Below, piece by piece: positions 10,485-20,770 of a stretch of DNA of 64,000 nucleotides. The stretch's first letter is position 1, and each line of letters opens with the position of its first letter. The position numbers were made by a program, and so were the translations under genes. Location: contig NW_017803379.1 of NCBI RefSeq assembly GCF_001625305.1, positions 797,601-861,600 of the forward strand, read 5' to 3'. Source of the DNA: Branchiostoma belcheri. Lineage: Eukaryota > Chordata > Leptocardii > Amphioxiformes > Branchiostomatidae. Below the pieces are notes generated by a model. It saw only the letters and a list, made by a program, of their open reading frames with translations, was not told the origin of the DNA and made no database searches.

Positions 10485-12656
10485 ATGATGATTCGGTACG
10501 CCATTATCTATGCTTGTTCAACTTCAAGGGCGAGGAACGCGGGCAAGCCATGGAGCTGCAGTGGACTGGCGTATCGAGCAATGTCAACGTAAGGACTATC
10601 CTACCTTGTAAGGACTATCCTATTTGGTATTCAGGGTGTACTAGTGTATGGCCATATGCTTCCACATGCCAGTATACATCAGTATACATACATACATACA
10701 TACAAACTATATATATATATATAGTATATATGACGTTGATATAATGTCCTTGCTGAAATGTGTTTAACGTTTCAAAGCTCAACAGGTTTTTATTCGATGT
10801 CGAAGGGCAAGGGGCAAATATACCGCAACCACACCCCCACACATTAGAAGTTTTTCTCAAAAAGCTTTACTTCAAAAAGGCTTCAGGGGCTACACGAAAT
10901 CTGTTTTTTGGTCGACAGCAATTTTTGTAAGGGAGTGGTGAAACTTCAACTTTCTGTACCGTCCGTAGATGCTGGTAGATGATAAAAACGCAGGTTTGTA
11001 GATTCATTCAACAGGTTTACGAAAAAAAAAGTAAAAGAGACAACATGTGAATGGCCAACGCTTTGCTTTCGTGGCAGAGCTCCCCCATCAGTCCCAGTTA
11101 CCGAAAGGTTGTTTAACACAGGGTTGAACGACCTCTGGTTTCTTTTCTCGATACTTCGATACTCCGGGATCCTTCACCAAATCTTCAGGAAAGTACCAGA
11201 AAGGAACAAGGAGCGGAGCTTCATCATGATCAAGCCTAACGGCGTCCAGCGCGGGTTGATAGGCGAGGTCATCAAGCGCTTCGAGCAGAAGGGCTACAAG
11301 CTGGTGGCCATGAAGTTCATGCAGGTAGAAAATTAGAGGCCATGAGGGTTGGAAAATCTTTAAAGGCATGTCGTTGCAAGTGTTGTCTCTGTTCGGCATT
11401 TTACCGCGTGTTCTTGCTTTCATTATTGCTGGAGTGAGACACAAGCTTCGCCTTTGGAGTGTTTGCTGGATTTTGTGAGAATTGATTTCTAGAATTCTGC
11501 TTTTTAATGCTTGAGCAATTTTTCCGCGGAATTTTCTGAAATAGATTTTGCTCCAAGTGTGTTCTTCGGTGCTGTGGAGTTTGCTAGAATATTAGAAAGC
11601 TTCTTAGTGTTGATTGGCTGACATACTTAACTACATCAGTAGTTAAATGCGAGGCCTTTAAAGATATTTGGCACATGACAGTGTGGTGGTACAACTCCTG
11701 CATGGAGGGAAGTGTCTAATCATCGAACTACAAAAATTTTCTGCATTCAAAACTCAATTCTCAACATAGAAATGTCCCAAACACATTACATTGATTCACC
11801 TTTTTTTCACGTAATATGAACAACAATCAACATTGAAAAGAATATTTATTAATGTAAAAAATGCTGTGTTCTTTCTTGTTTCCAGGCTTCAGAAGAACAT
11901 ATGCAGAAGCATTACACCCACCTGCAGTCAAAGGCGTTCTACCCTGGTCTGTGCAAGTACATGTCAAGTTCACCTGTTGTTCCAATGGTGAGACTGTGTT
12001 ATAACTAACCTTCATCATTCCTGAGGTAACTCTACAAGTCACAAAATTTAAACAAATGCCAGTTTACCTAGGTTTAAACGCAAGTAACAAATTTAATAGG
12101 TACCTTACCACCTTTGCATAACATGTGCAACATTAGTGATAATCAGATGGCATATTTGTGTTGTTTTCAGGTGTGGGAAGGTCTGGATGTGGTGAGGACT
12201 GGACGTGTAATGCTGGGAGAGACCAACCCTGTAAGTCCTCATGCTCCCTCATTTTTGCTGTCTAGATCTGTAAGATCACAACACCACTGTTTGGACCAAA
12301 CTCATGATTATATTTTTTCTCAGGGTGACTCCCTGCCAGGCACCATACGTGGAGACTTCTGTTTACATGTCGGAAGGTAGGTGTCAACATGTCAGACATC
12401 TTTTACTCTTAAAGATGCGCTTTCAATGATAGGTTGTTTTCAAAAGTGTTCTGCCTTAAATACTTGGTGGTGAATGCTAAGCTTGAGCTGTGTGATGTAG
12501 TGTACATGAAAGTAATTGACTGGTTTTTTTTTCAGAAACCTTGTCCACGGCAGTGATTCCATTGAGAATGCAAATAAGGAGATTGCACTGTGGTTCAGAG
12601 AGGATGAAATTGTGACCTACACCGCTGGCCAGTATGACTGGGTGTACGATGACTAG
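10485..12656 (+). CDS. NME: Nucleoside diphosphate kinase, NME1/2-like copy 1, with possible mitochondrial presequence
   Basis: NDP kinases move the gamma-phosphate of NTPs to NDPs through a phospho-histidine. Exons: 10485-10588, 11189-11324, 11886-11987, 12171-12230, 12324-12376, 12536-12656; all phases agree and total 192 codons. Motifs in order: [13 protein letters not shown] (nucleotide Lys), [27 protein letters not shown], catalytic His in NLVHGSDS, C-terminal WVYDD. The ATG used by copies 2 and 3 is GTA here (11193-11195). The AG just upstream can act as an acceptor for an exon starting at ATG 10485, which restores an open frame. That exon gives 35 residues with no Asp/Glu and several Arg/Lys, like a mitochondrial presequence. 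The usual KPDG is KPNG. Exons 2-6 are secure; exon 1 is inference. Without it, translation would have to start at the internal Met (11226). Confidence 0.85.
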
Positions 12657-14094
12657 AACACCACCGTCTGTCACAAGCCAAGTCAGGGCCTGGAACAGAT
12701 TGTATCACAATCATAATGTTATATGAATACCTCCCTTAATATATTGTATTTTCCATACAAACCTGCAATTCACTGTAGTCTGTTCCATTCAGTACAATGT
12801 GCTGCACAAATGGTGGAGGTCTACTCTGCACATCATGCCAGTATTAGGTAGGGTTTATTTCTATTTTATCAATTTTGGCTCCAATGTAAATGTCTTGGAA
12901 GTAATTTAACTGTAGATCTGTAAATAGAAAAGTCTGTAAGGTGTAATTATCGCTCACAGATGGTTTATGCTAAATTTTGTATCATGCTTGTAGATGGTAC
13001 AATATGAATTATGACTAAGTGTACAAAAAATACACTTCCCATGTGTTGTAGAGGTAATAAAGGTACTGAAAGTCATGTTTATTATACAAAGTACAAAAGC
13101 TGCTATAGGTCTGTATCATGGTTGGTGCTATTGGAGCATGGCAGCTCAGGTTTTATCCAGACTATTTTGCAATATTACTCAATGTACATAGATGAAAGTA
13201 AATTATTGAGTTGTAGATATTCATTTAGTATGGCCTATAACTATCTTGAATGTGACAAGGTACTATAAACAGTGAAAAACATAATCATGCATACTATCAG
13301 TACACAGCTTGCATGTAGTATCTTCCTCACAAAGTACATATGTAGTATATTAGACTAATTATGCATCAAACATATCAACCTACTCTAGTGCACAACCATG
13401 TAATTTTCCCTGCCAACATTTGTAGTCTGTTTGCTGCCTTCCACAGAGCTGTAATAAGTAAAACTATCACTAGGTGGCGCTGAGTGATGGTCTGTATTTG
13501 CACCTCATTATGCTACTCCAGTCATTACGGACAAATGACCAAATCATTGGCAGGTGAAACTACACTATACATGGATATGTAAAAAACAGAAGGCCAAAAT
13601 ATCATATGACTAATCAAGCTGAAAAAACTTTTATTTCAAGTCACACCTACAGAAAAATGAACAAGAACCATGACAACTACATGCGCTTGAAAACTAGCTA
13701 CTTGTCAATCTTTGGGGACATTAAATCTCTTCTTCTGAATCAGACTCTGGTGCATACAATATACCGTCATTGTTACCGTTTCAGAGGAGATCACGCTAGC
13801 ATCAAAGTACCCGGAGAAGTTATAGGAAAAAAAGGAATCCTTCTGTTCAGACTTTTTTGCCTCTAGATCTGCATTTACTCACATCCTCTTGTGTAAATAT
13901 GGGAGGACAGTGTTCAAGAACCGAGCCAATCAACTCATCACAGAAAACGTGCCAAAATTTAGCAGGTGTCGAAAGTGGAACATCAGGATTCCTGGTAATG
14001 TAAAAGGAGCTCCCTTCAAAAAAACTTGCCATTCCTCATATACATGTAATTCTCTAGACTCAACTGATGATTCACATTGTAAGAAGGACTGAGA
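12657..14094. other. 3' UTR of NME copy 1 and convergent intergenic DNA
   Basis: NME copy 1 (plus) and the RecQ-like gene (minus) end towards each other. The stretch is AT-rich with no supported gene. A possible polyadenylation signal for copy 1 lies at 13056. Confidence 0.5.
13056..13061 (+). terminator. Candidate polyadenylation signal of NME copy 1
   Basis: AATAAA 400 bp after the stop codon, a spacing similar to the signal of copies 2 and 3 (about 475-510 bp). Confidence 0.35.
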
Positions 14095-16332
14095 TCACCT
14101 ATCACCTGCACACTTACATGCACGGTGGCAACTGGTGCAGCAGTTATGGTCTGGCTCTACAGACACCGGACTGTCTTCAAAATGACCTAACAGCCGTTTT
14201 CTGATACAAGTTTCACCACTCTTAGCTTCCACAAACGCTTTCACAGCTTTGTCAACTTTCGCGAGTTGCTCATCCTTGTAATACAACACGGCGTCTGCCT
14301 TCTTGCCATCACGACCTGCCCTGCTGACCATTTGGAGAATATTCTCCATGTTTTCTGGAGGCCCATACATGACTACCTTACCAACATTCATGAAGTCGAT
14401 ACCATTACCCAGGGCACCAGTAGCCACCACAACCCTACAGCTCCCCTCTCCAACTAGGGACTTCCTAATTCTGTCCTTGTACTTGTCCAGAGTAGCACTA
14501 AAATATATCCCAATCAGCATATTACTGGAGACCTTCTCGCCTACCCATGCATCAGCCCCCAGTTCATACTTCAGGTGGCTGAAGACCTTATTTACTGCTT
14601 TCAAGTGTCTACAGTAAATAATGATACAGTTCATATCCAGCCCTTTGTCACGAATCTCATCAATAATCCAGCCAAGGGACACTGTTTTGTCACGAGGGAA
14701 GGGTACCAGACCTAGTCTAACATTGCGCCTGTTAGGACTGGCTCTTACTACATGGGCGTCCTCCATCTCCAAGACCATCCGCACCTTTTGTACCGACTTC
14801 AGGTCAGCTGATTCTGTGAGAGCCAGGATTGGGGTTCCTGCAGAAAAAAAATGGTCATCAATTATAAGGAATGTGTAATACAGTAATTGAATAAAGACCT
14901 TTATTGCAGATTTCATGTTAAGCAAACATGATATGTATCATATAATTTATATACAAATCTTTAATGTATTGCATAAAAGGGCAATAAAAACAGACTATGG
15001 ATATTGGCTTATACATTATATAACTACATGTATAATGAAGTTTTAAAAGGACCTGTTTAACCTCCTTGGTTTTATATACAAGTGATTTTAAGTTTTGGCT
15101 TTTCCACATTCACTCAGACTCACCTTCTGGCACCAGAGACCTGAGCTCACCAAGTCTATAAAAGGCTTCACGGAGTTCAGACTGATACTTGGATTGTTGG
15201 CTCCTGTAAGAGAACAGAGTTCCTGTCACTAGATATGTCTAATACATATAACGGGGTGTGGTCAGGAAGTGTGGTCAACTGGTCATACAAATCTACTTCC
15301 TAATTTCCAAGCAGATGTAGGAGGAGGCGATTAGCTAAAACGTATGTGGTAAAAAAAAGTAAAAACGTGCATAAAACAATGGTAAAAAGGTAAGACCATA
15401 TTATATTTCATGATCGAATGTTTGTCTAAGTTCATTAGAAATACATGTATACTGCTTTATAAATTCTTAATCTACTTGCAAGAAAACTCTTTTCTCGCCT
15501 CACTTCGTTACAAGTTTGAACGGAAAAGCAGAGGCATTAACTATGCATATGCATCAAGCGGTAAGATCAAAAGAAAGTCATTGTCCAAATCGATGACGTG
15601 AGACCCTTCCGTGACCACTGTCGGGGGAAAGCGGTCTGTTTGAGCTTGGTTTGAGCTATGCATATGCATCTTGCATGTCATTAACACTATAGCAACGAAA
15701 GTTGACTTCAAAGGATCCCAAGATTAACTTGAAGTTGAAATCAGCCTAAGTTAAAGAAAAATCCAATGCAAAAACGTTTAATAGATTTTGAGAAGTGATA
15801 TTTACCATTTATAAGCCAGGTGGGCCTCGTCCACCACAACTCCAGCGAGGTTTTCCTGGTAGACTGCTGAGGACAACATCTCCCTCCACTCATCCTCAAG
15901 TACCCACCGCTCAGGCCCGCCCAACACCAGCTGGAACTCTCCCTGCGCGATGCCCTCGTCGTCACTTCCACCAAGCTGTGCCGCTTTCACCCCGATTGCT
16001 GTCGCTTCCCGTATCTGGTTCTCCATCAGATCCACGGGTTGTAGATGTAGATCCTCGGTGTTTTGATCCTCTTTGATCAGAGCGACTTGTGGTGTCACCA
16101 CGATGACAATGGGGTTGACGCGGCCCAACTTTTCGAACACCATGGGGGCGATCTGGTAGACCAAATCTTTGCCAACCCCAGTAGGCAAAAACGCCAAAAC
16201 ATCTTTCCCGCCGACGAAAGACTTCAGTGCCTCAAGTTGCTCAGGTTGGAGTGAAGAAATGCTGCCAAGTTCAGCTAAAACTGACGCGATTGCCAAGTCG
16301 GTAACTTCACTTTCACTAGGTGCGGTAGCCAT
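14095..16332 (-). CDS. Short RecQ-like DNA helicase
   Basis: Three exons (16332-15806, 15203-15124, 14837-14095) splice in frame to 449 residues. They carry the RecQ core: motif 0 (SSLQPEQLEAL), Walker A (LPTGVGKDLVYQ), DEAH box (VVVDEAHLAYKW), a motif III-like PILALTESAD, IIYCRHL, motif V (VVATGALGNGIDF) and motif VI (SRAGRDG). The protein ends in a Cys-rich tail (CCTSCHRACKC) that may bind zinc; there is no room for RQC or HRDC domains, so it is shorter than BLM/WRN-type proteins. Known RecQ enzymes unwind DNA 3' to 5' using ATP. Here the Ser/Thr that follows the Walker A Lys is Asp, and motif III differs from the usual ALTATA, so activity is doubtful. The ATG at 16332 is the first in frame. 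The helicase fold is clear; the family member is not. Confidence 0.85.
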
Positions 16333-16586
16333 GTTGACAGCGATAAGGGACCGTACAATATTTTTCCGGGGGAGGAGCTCAACTATGGTGGTGGGTGATG
16401 CTGTTAGGTGGGCATGAAACCACCCTCCACTAAATATTGCACAGTCCCTAACTCAAAAGTTATCTCCAAGCAGATGCCTGGCAGATAAAGGCTAGGGAAG
16501 ATCTGTTTTGCCGACCTTGAAAGAAAGACGCGATATGACCGCTGTTAAATTGTTTAAGGGTTACTTCCCGGATGGATTTGATAAAG

Positions 16587-16616
16587 ATTGATTGATTGAT
16601 AGATAGATTGATTGAT
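16587..16616 (+). repeat. (ATTG)n simple repeat
   Basis: Imperfect tetranucleotide run with an ATAG interruption. Confidence 0.8.
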
Positions 16617-16940
16617 GCATGTAACTGCGTTACATGAAGAAACCTACAATGTTAGTTAAAGCGCACTCTACCCGATAGACACGTTAATCATAAATAAGTT
16701 CCAACTCTGGTGGACTTCGGAAAATATGAAGTTTATGTCGAAGTTCAGGCGAACGAAGCCTCGTCAACAGCAACAGGAACTGTCACGTCATTTGACAACA
16801 TTGCACCGTCTCTTCGCCTCCAGATCTAGAGCTTCTCACCAAATGGAAGAAGAAGCCATCAATCAAAATCAAAAAGTGGTCCTTCTTTTGTCCGAAATAC
16901 CCCGTATAGATTACACTAACTACAGTATTATCTATAACCT

Positions 16941-16988
16941 CCCATGACCCCACGCCCTTCTACCTTACATGGTGTATTGTTTTCAAAT
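16941..16988 (+). repeat. Short dispersed repeat, copy 2 (partner 8678-8722)
   Basis: Shares GACCCCACGCCCTTCT and flanking bases with 8678-8722. Confidence 0.4.
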
Positions 16989-17685
16989 GCGTGAACGGTA
17001 ACGGGTTAGCCTTCCTTCTCTATGTTATTGCAAGTAACCGTTCACGAGAAGATTCTTTAACATTGCCACCGAATTTAAGCTAAAAGTGAGGTTGGTTACC
17101 CACAAAATGAAGAAAACATACGCTTTGCGAACGGTTTGATCAAAAAGTCCCTGCAAAAGTTATAATGGAGAATAATCTTTTAACCAAATGGTTTGGTAAA
17201 AGCAGTGCTTTGTTATCAACAATCCTATCACGGTTAAGCTTCTTATGTCGTTATCTGAACCGTTGACCCCATTATCAGCTGTATTTCGTCCATAAATAAA
17301 TCATATACGGTATATCACATGGGATTTCCATACGTCACACCCATATAAGTAGAGATCAGGGCGATACCAACGGCTACTGAAATGCGGGGTATTTTATGTT
17401 ACCTTTCAGCAATATTGTCATTCAAAAATCAACGCCCTATCATCTACATGGCACCTTTCTATCAATATATCTATTACTAGTATTATAACTAAATCTAAAT
17501 TTCTTAAACTGCCGTTTGATTCGATGTTAACAGGTTTTGATAAACAGAATACCCCTTTTTATAAAATGAAATAGTCAAGCTTGCCGCGTGTCACATGTCA
17601 ACCGGTCTCTTTTCTCTCCCGGCCGCCATCTTGTGCCTGCATGCTCGCAACTCTCGTCTGGATCCTCCACCAAATCTTCAGTAAA

Positions 17686-19871
17686 ATGGCAGAAAACAAG
17701 CGTCAGGAGCGGAGCTTCATCATGATCAAGCCCGACGGCGTCCAGCGCGGGCTTGTGGGCGAAGTCATCAAGCGCTTCGAGCAGAAGGGCTTCAAGCTGG
17801 TGGCCATGAAGTTCATGCAGGTAGAACAGGCCACGAGGGTTTTAATTTTTAAAGGCATGTGGTTGCACGTGGAGTAACGTTAGGCCCTTTACTCATTCTT
17901 ACCACGTTTTTCTGCAATTAAACAAATTTGCAAAATTTTCCGAAATTCGACTATTTGCTGGGTTTTGTGGGCGTTGGTTTCTTTTATACGCTGTCATTGT
18001 TACATTGCCAAGCAACCTCCTTGGCTTTAGCAATAATTTTCTGAAATTGATTTTGCCGGATGTCGAAAGCACATCATTGGGATTTTATTCTTGCACCTAT
18101 GTAGTGGAGGTAAATTGAATATCTTATTGCCCCGCCTGTATGAAAAGGTCAGGACGACTTGAAATGACAATGTAAGCTTTGTTTGAACGCAACAAGACTG
18201 GCAGGGCACGCCAATAATTGTGCCGAAAGGCATGGATGGGTTCGGTCAATCAAACAACAAATAAAATAGCATGTATCAAAGCTGTTATACTTGTTTGCAG
18301 GCTTCAGAGGAACACATGAAGAGCCACTACATTGACCTGGCGAAGAAGCCATTCTACGCTGGTCTGTGCAAGTACATGTCAACCTCCCCTGTTGTTCCAA
18401 TGGTGAGATACATTTATACATAGTCAAGTCCAATAATACTTGTAAAACAATTAAACCAACTCTATATCACAGATAGCTTTCCACATGTAAAATTTTCTTA
18501 TTATCTTACCACACCAGTCAGTACATAATTGTTAGCCTCTACCAGGCTCCGCGGATCGCTGGAAAAATAGTAGAAATTGGCCGAAATAAAGGGATAGTAC
18601 ACCAGAGAAGATCCAGCCGGCCATAGAAGCTCCAATTTGCGACCCACGGAGCTCAAAGAAGCTTGCGACTCCGCACAGGCTCCGTGGATCGCAAATTGGA
18701 GCTTCTATGGCCGGCTGGATCTTCTCTGGTGTACTACTTTATTTCGGCCAATTTCTACTATTTTTCCAGCGATCCGTGGAGCCTGGTAGAGGCTACATAA
18801 TTGTTACAATACCTCGCTAACAATTTTTTTATGGTATGTGAGGAGCCAGACTACTAACTAACTCACAAACACACTCTTACCCATGTTTGTTTTCAGGTGT
18901 GGGAAGGTCTGGATGTGGTGAGGACTGGACGTGTGATGCTGGGAGAGACCAACCCTGTAAGTCCTTTCTTTCATTTTTTGCCAAGCCTAGATCTAGAAGA
19001 CCACAACACCGCCGATTCCATTATCTATACCTCATTTTATACATAGTATGCACTGTTAGACACAAAATGTATAATTTGGATACTCTATAATGTTCCGTTA
19101 CTTGCCTTTCATATCTGCACCAATATCACCATAAGATTGCTTGTAGTTAAGATCATGTTCATGTGATCCCTAGGGTTTTACTTCTTACTGGTAATCTTTT
19201 ACTAATATATCATTATGACATGAAATTTTCCTGGTGGGCTCCCCTAGGATTGTCATGCCTCAGTTCCCTTAAGACACTCAGCATGATGTTACGTCAAACA
19301 AAATAGAGATGGGTAAAAAAAAATTCAGGCTGGCTAGAACACTGATCATGTCATACCATTTTTTCTCAGGCTGACTCCAAGCCTGGTACCATCAGGGGCG
19401 ACTACTGTGTTGAAGTTGGCAGGTAGGTGTCAGCAGCAACAAATTTTCCATTTTGAAATTGAAAGAAGGGTTAATGTTACATCAAAATATTTTTGTTAGT
19501 CTATTTCCGCTCCGCTTACTATCCTCTCCCATAGCTTCTTTTTTTATCATCTCTTTCCAGCACTATTTCCCCCCCTATTAGAGTTGTGTTTTAGTACCTC
19601 TGGCATAGCCCCATCTTTTCAGTTGAAGGTTTGAAGTTTTATCAGAAATCCATGTTGAAAGACAGGTTTAAATGTATAGGCCTTTAATGGGAAAACATAT
19701 ATTAAACTGTATTATGAAGTGTACCTGATTGTACTTGACCGTTTTTGTAGGAACCTTGTCCACGGTAGCGACTCCGTTGAGAGTGCGAAGAAGGAGATTG
19801 CTCTGTGGTTCACAGACAAGGAACTTGTGACCTACACCGCTGGCCAGTTCAGCTGGGTGTATGAAGACTAG
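17686..19871 (+). CDS. NME: Nucleoside diphosphate kinase, NME1/2-like copy 2
   Basis: Exons 17686-17820, 18301-18402, 18897-18956, 19370-19422 and 19751-19871 splice in frame to 156 residues, close to the 152 of human NME1. Landmarks: [13 protein letters not shown] (nucleotide-binding Lys), [42 protein letters not shown], active-site His in [11 protein letters not shown], ending WVYED. The enzyme keeps NTP pools balanced, normally in the cytosol as a hexamer. The ATG at 17686 has a strong context (AAAATGG). An in-frame ATG at 17641 in weak context would add 15 hydrophobic residues. A 263-bp MITE sits in intron 2. All catalytic residues I can check are present. Confidence 0.95.
18524..18532 (+). 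repeat. 9-bp target site duplication of the intronic MITE, left copy
   Basis: CATAATTGT, repeated at 18796-18804. The sister intron of copy 3 has this 9-mer once, followed directly by TACAAT, which is the empty site. Confidence 0.9.
18533..18795. mobile_element. Fold-back MITE in intron 2 of NME copy 2
   Basis: 263 bp made almost wholly of two inverted arms (about 18533-18652 and 18679-18795) around a 26-bp spacer. The ends are TAGCCTCTACCAGG and its complement. A 9-bp duplication flanks it, and the element is missing from the otherwise matching intron of copy 3. It is too short to encode a protein. The superfamily is not certain; 9-bp duplications fit Mutator-like elements. Confidence 0.92.
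18796..18804 (+). repeat. 9-bp target site duplication of the intronic MITE, right copy
   Basis: CATAATTGT, identical to 18524-18532. Confidence 0.9.
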
Positions 19872-20344
19872 GACCCCGCCGTCTTACACAAGCCAAGTCA
19901 CAGCCTAAGCAGACTCTAGGGAATTCATGTCCCCTACATTCCTGTAAGCCTCAAAAGTGTCTTTATGTTTCTGTGACGTCCTGTCTGTCAAGATGAATAT
20001 TTAACATAAAAATAAACCTTAACCTGTCTCTGTACACTAAACCCAGGTATTGTGAATTCGATCACCCACTGTGTAATGTGTTAGCAGTTGATTGGACAAC
20101 TTGAACTTTCATCATGTTCAGGTCAGTTACACTTACAGTATCAAATGTGAGAAATTCCCAAACTACTCAAACTAGGACCTTTTCCCCACTTTGCATAAAA
20201 CACACACTTCAGTCATTGCAGGAGTGTCATTAGTTTTGGTCATGTCCAAAATGGTGCAATGAATTTCCAGCATTGATTTGTGCGTGTACTGGAGGGGTTT
20301 GTGTTGGGCCCCAGCTTGGTTTGTGCAGGACTAGGATATCATTA

Positions 20345-20350
20345 AATAAA
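20345..20350 (+). terminator. Polyadenylation signal of NME copy 2
   Basis: AATAAA followed by a T/GT-rich stretch (TGTCATGTTGTTTTCTTG), giving a 3' UTR near 500 nt. The same site exists at 26500 in copy 3. A weaker alternative is at 20011. Confidence 0.6.
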
Positions 20351-20770
20351 GCTAGAATGCACCAGAGCTCCTTGTCATGTTGTTTTCTTGTAGCACTTTC
20401 CTTTGAACTGGTCTGAATGAAATGACAACTGTCGATGTATGGTAAAGTGTATAAGTGTGACAGTAAAATGTAAGTTCACACAATTTTTAAAGTGGAATGC
20501 CACCATGATATTCAGTCATCCATCAATGTGCACAGTGAAACTCAATTAGTTTTTAAATCCCGCTTCGTTGATCTAAAAATATATACTTAATATCAGACAA
20601 AGAGCCTGTGTATGTGCCTAGCCACGTACTGGCCCCATTGCTTCCCTCAATTACAACTTTCTATGCAGTGCAGATCCTAGCCTTGCCCTTGTCTTCCCTA
20701 ATTGGAGAGCACTGATCATGAAAGACCTTTAAAATTAAATATGACACAAGCATGTGATTGCACAGTGTCC

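Larger units (their letters stand above)
16333..17597. other. Intergenic between the RecQ-like gene and NME copy 2
   Basis: The two genes diverge from here, so both promoters should lie in this 1.3 kb. I see an ATTG-type simple repeat (16587-16616) and a short repeat shared with 8678-8722, but no further gene. Confidence 0.5.

Noticed and set aside
10454-10744. Alternative frame over the proposed NME copy 1 first exon ([19 protein letters not shown])
   Set aside because: It looks protein-like but starts at TTG, and its splice phase does not match the NME exon; the frame from ATG 10485 does.
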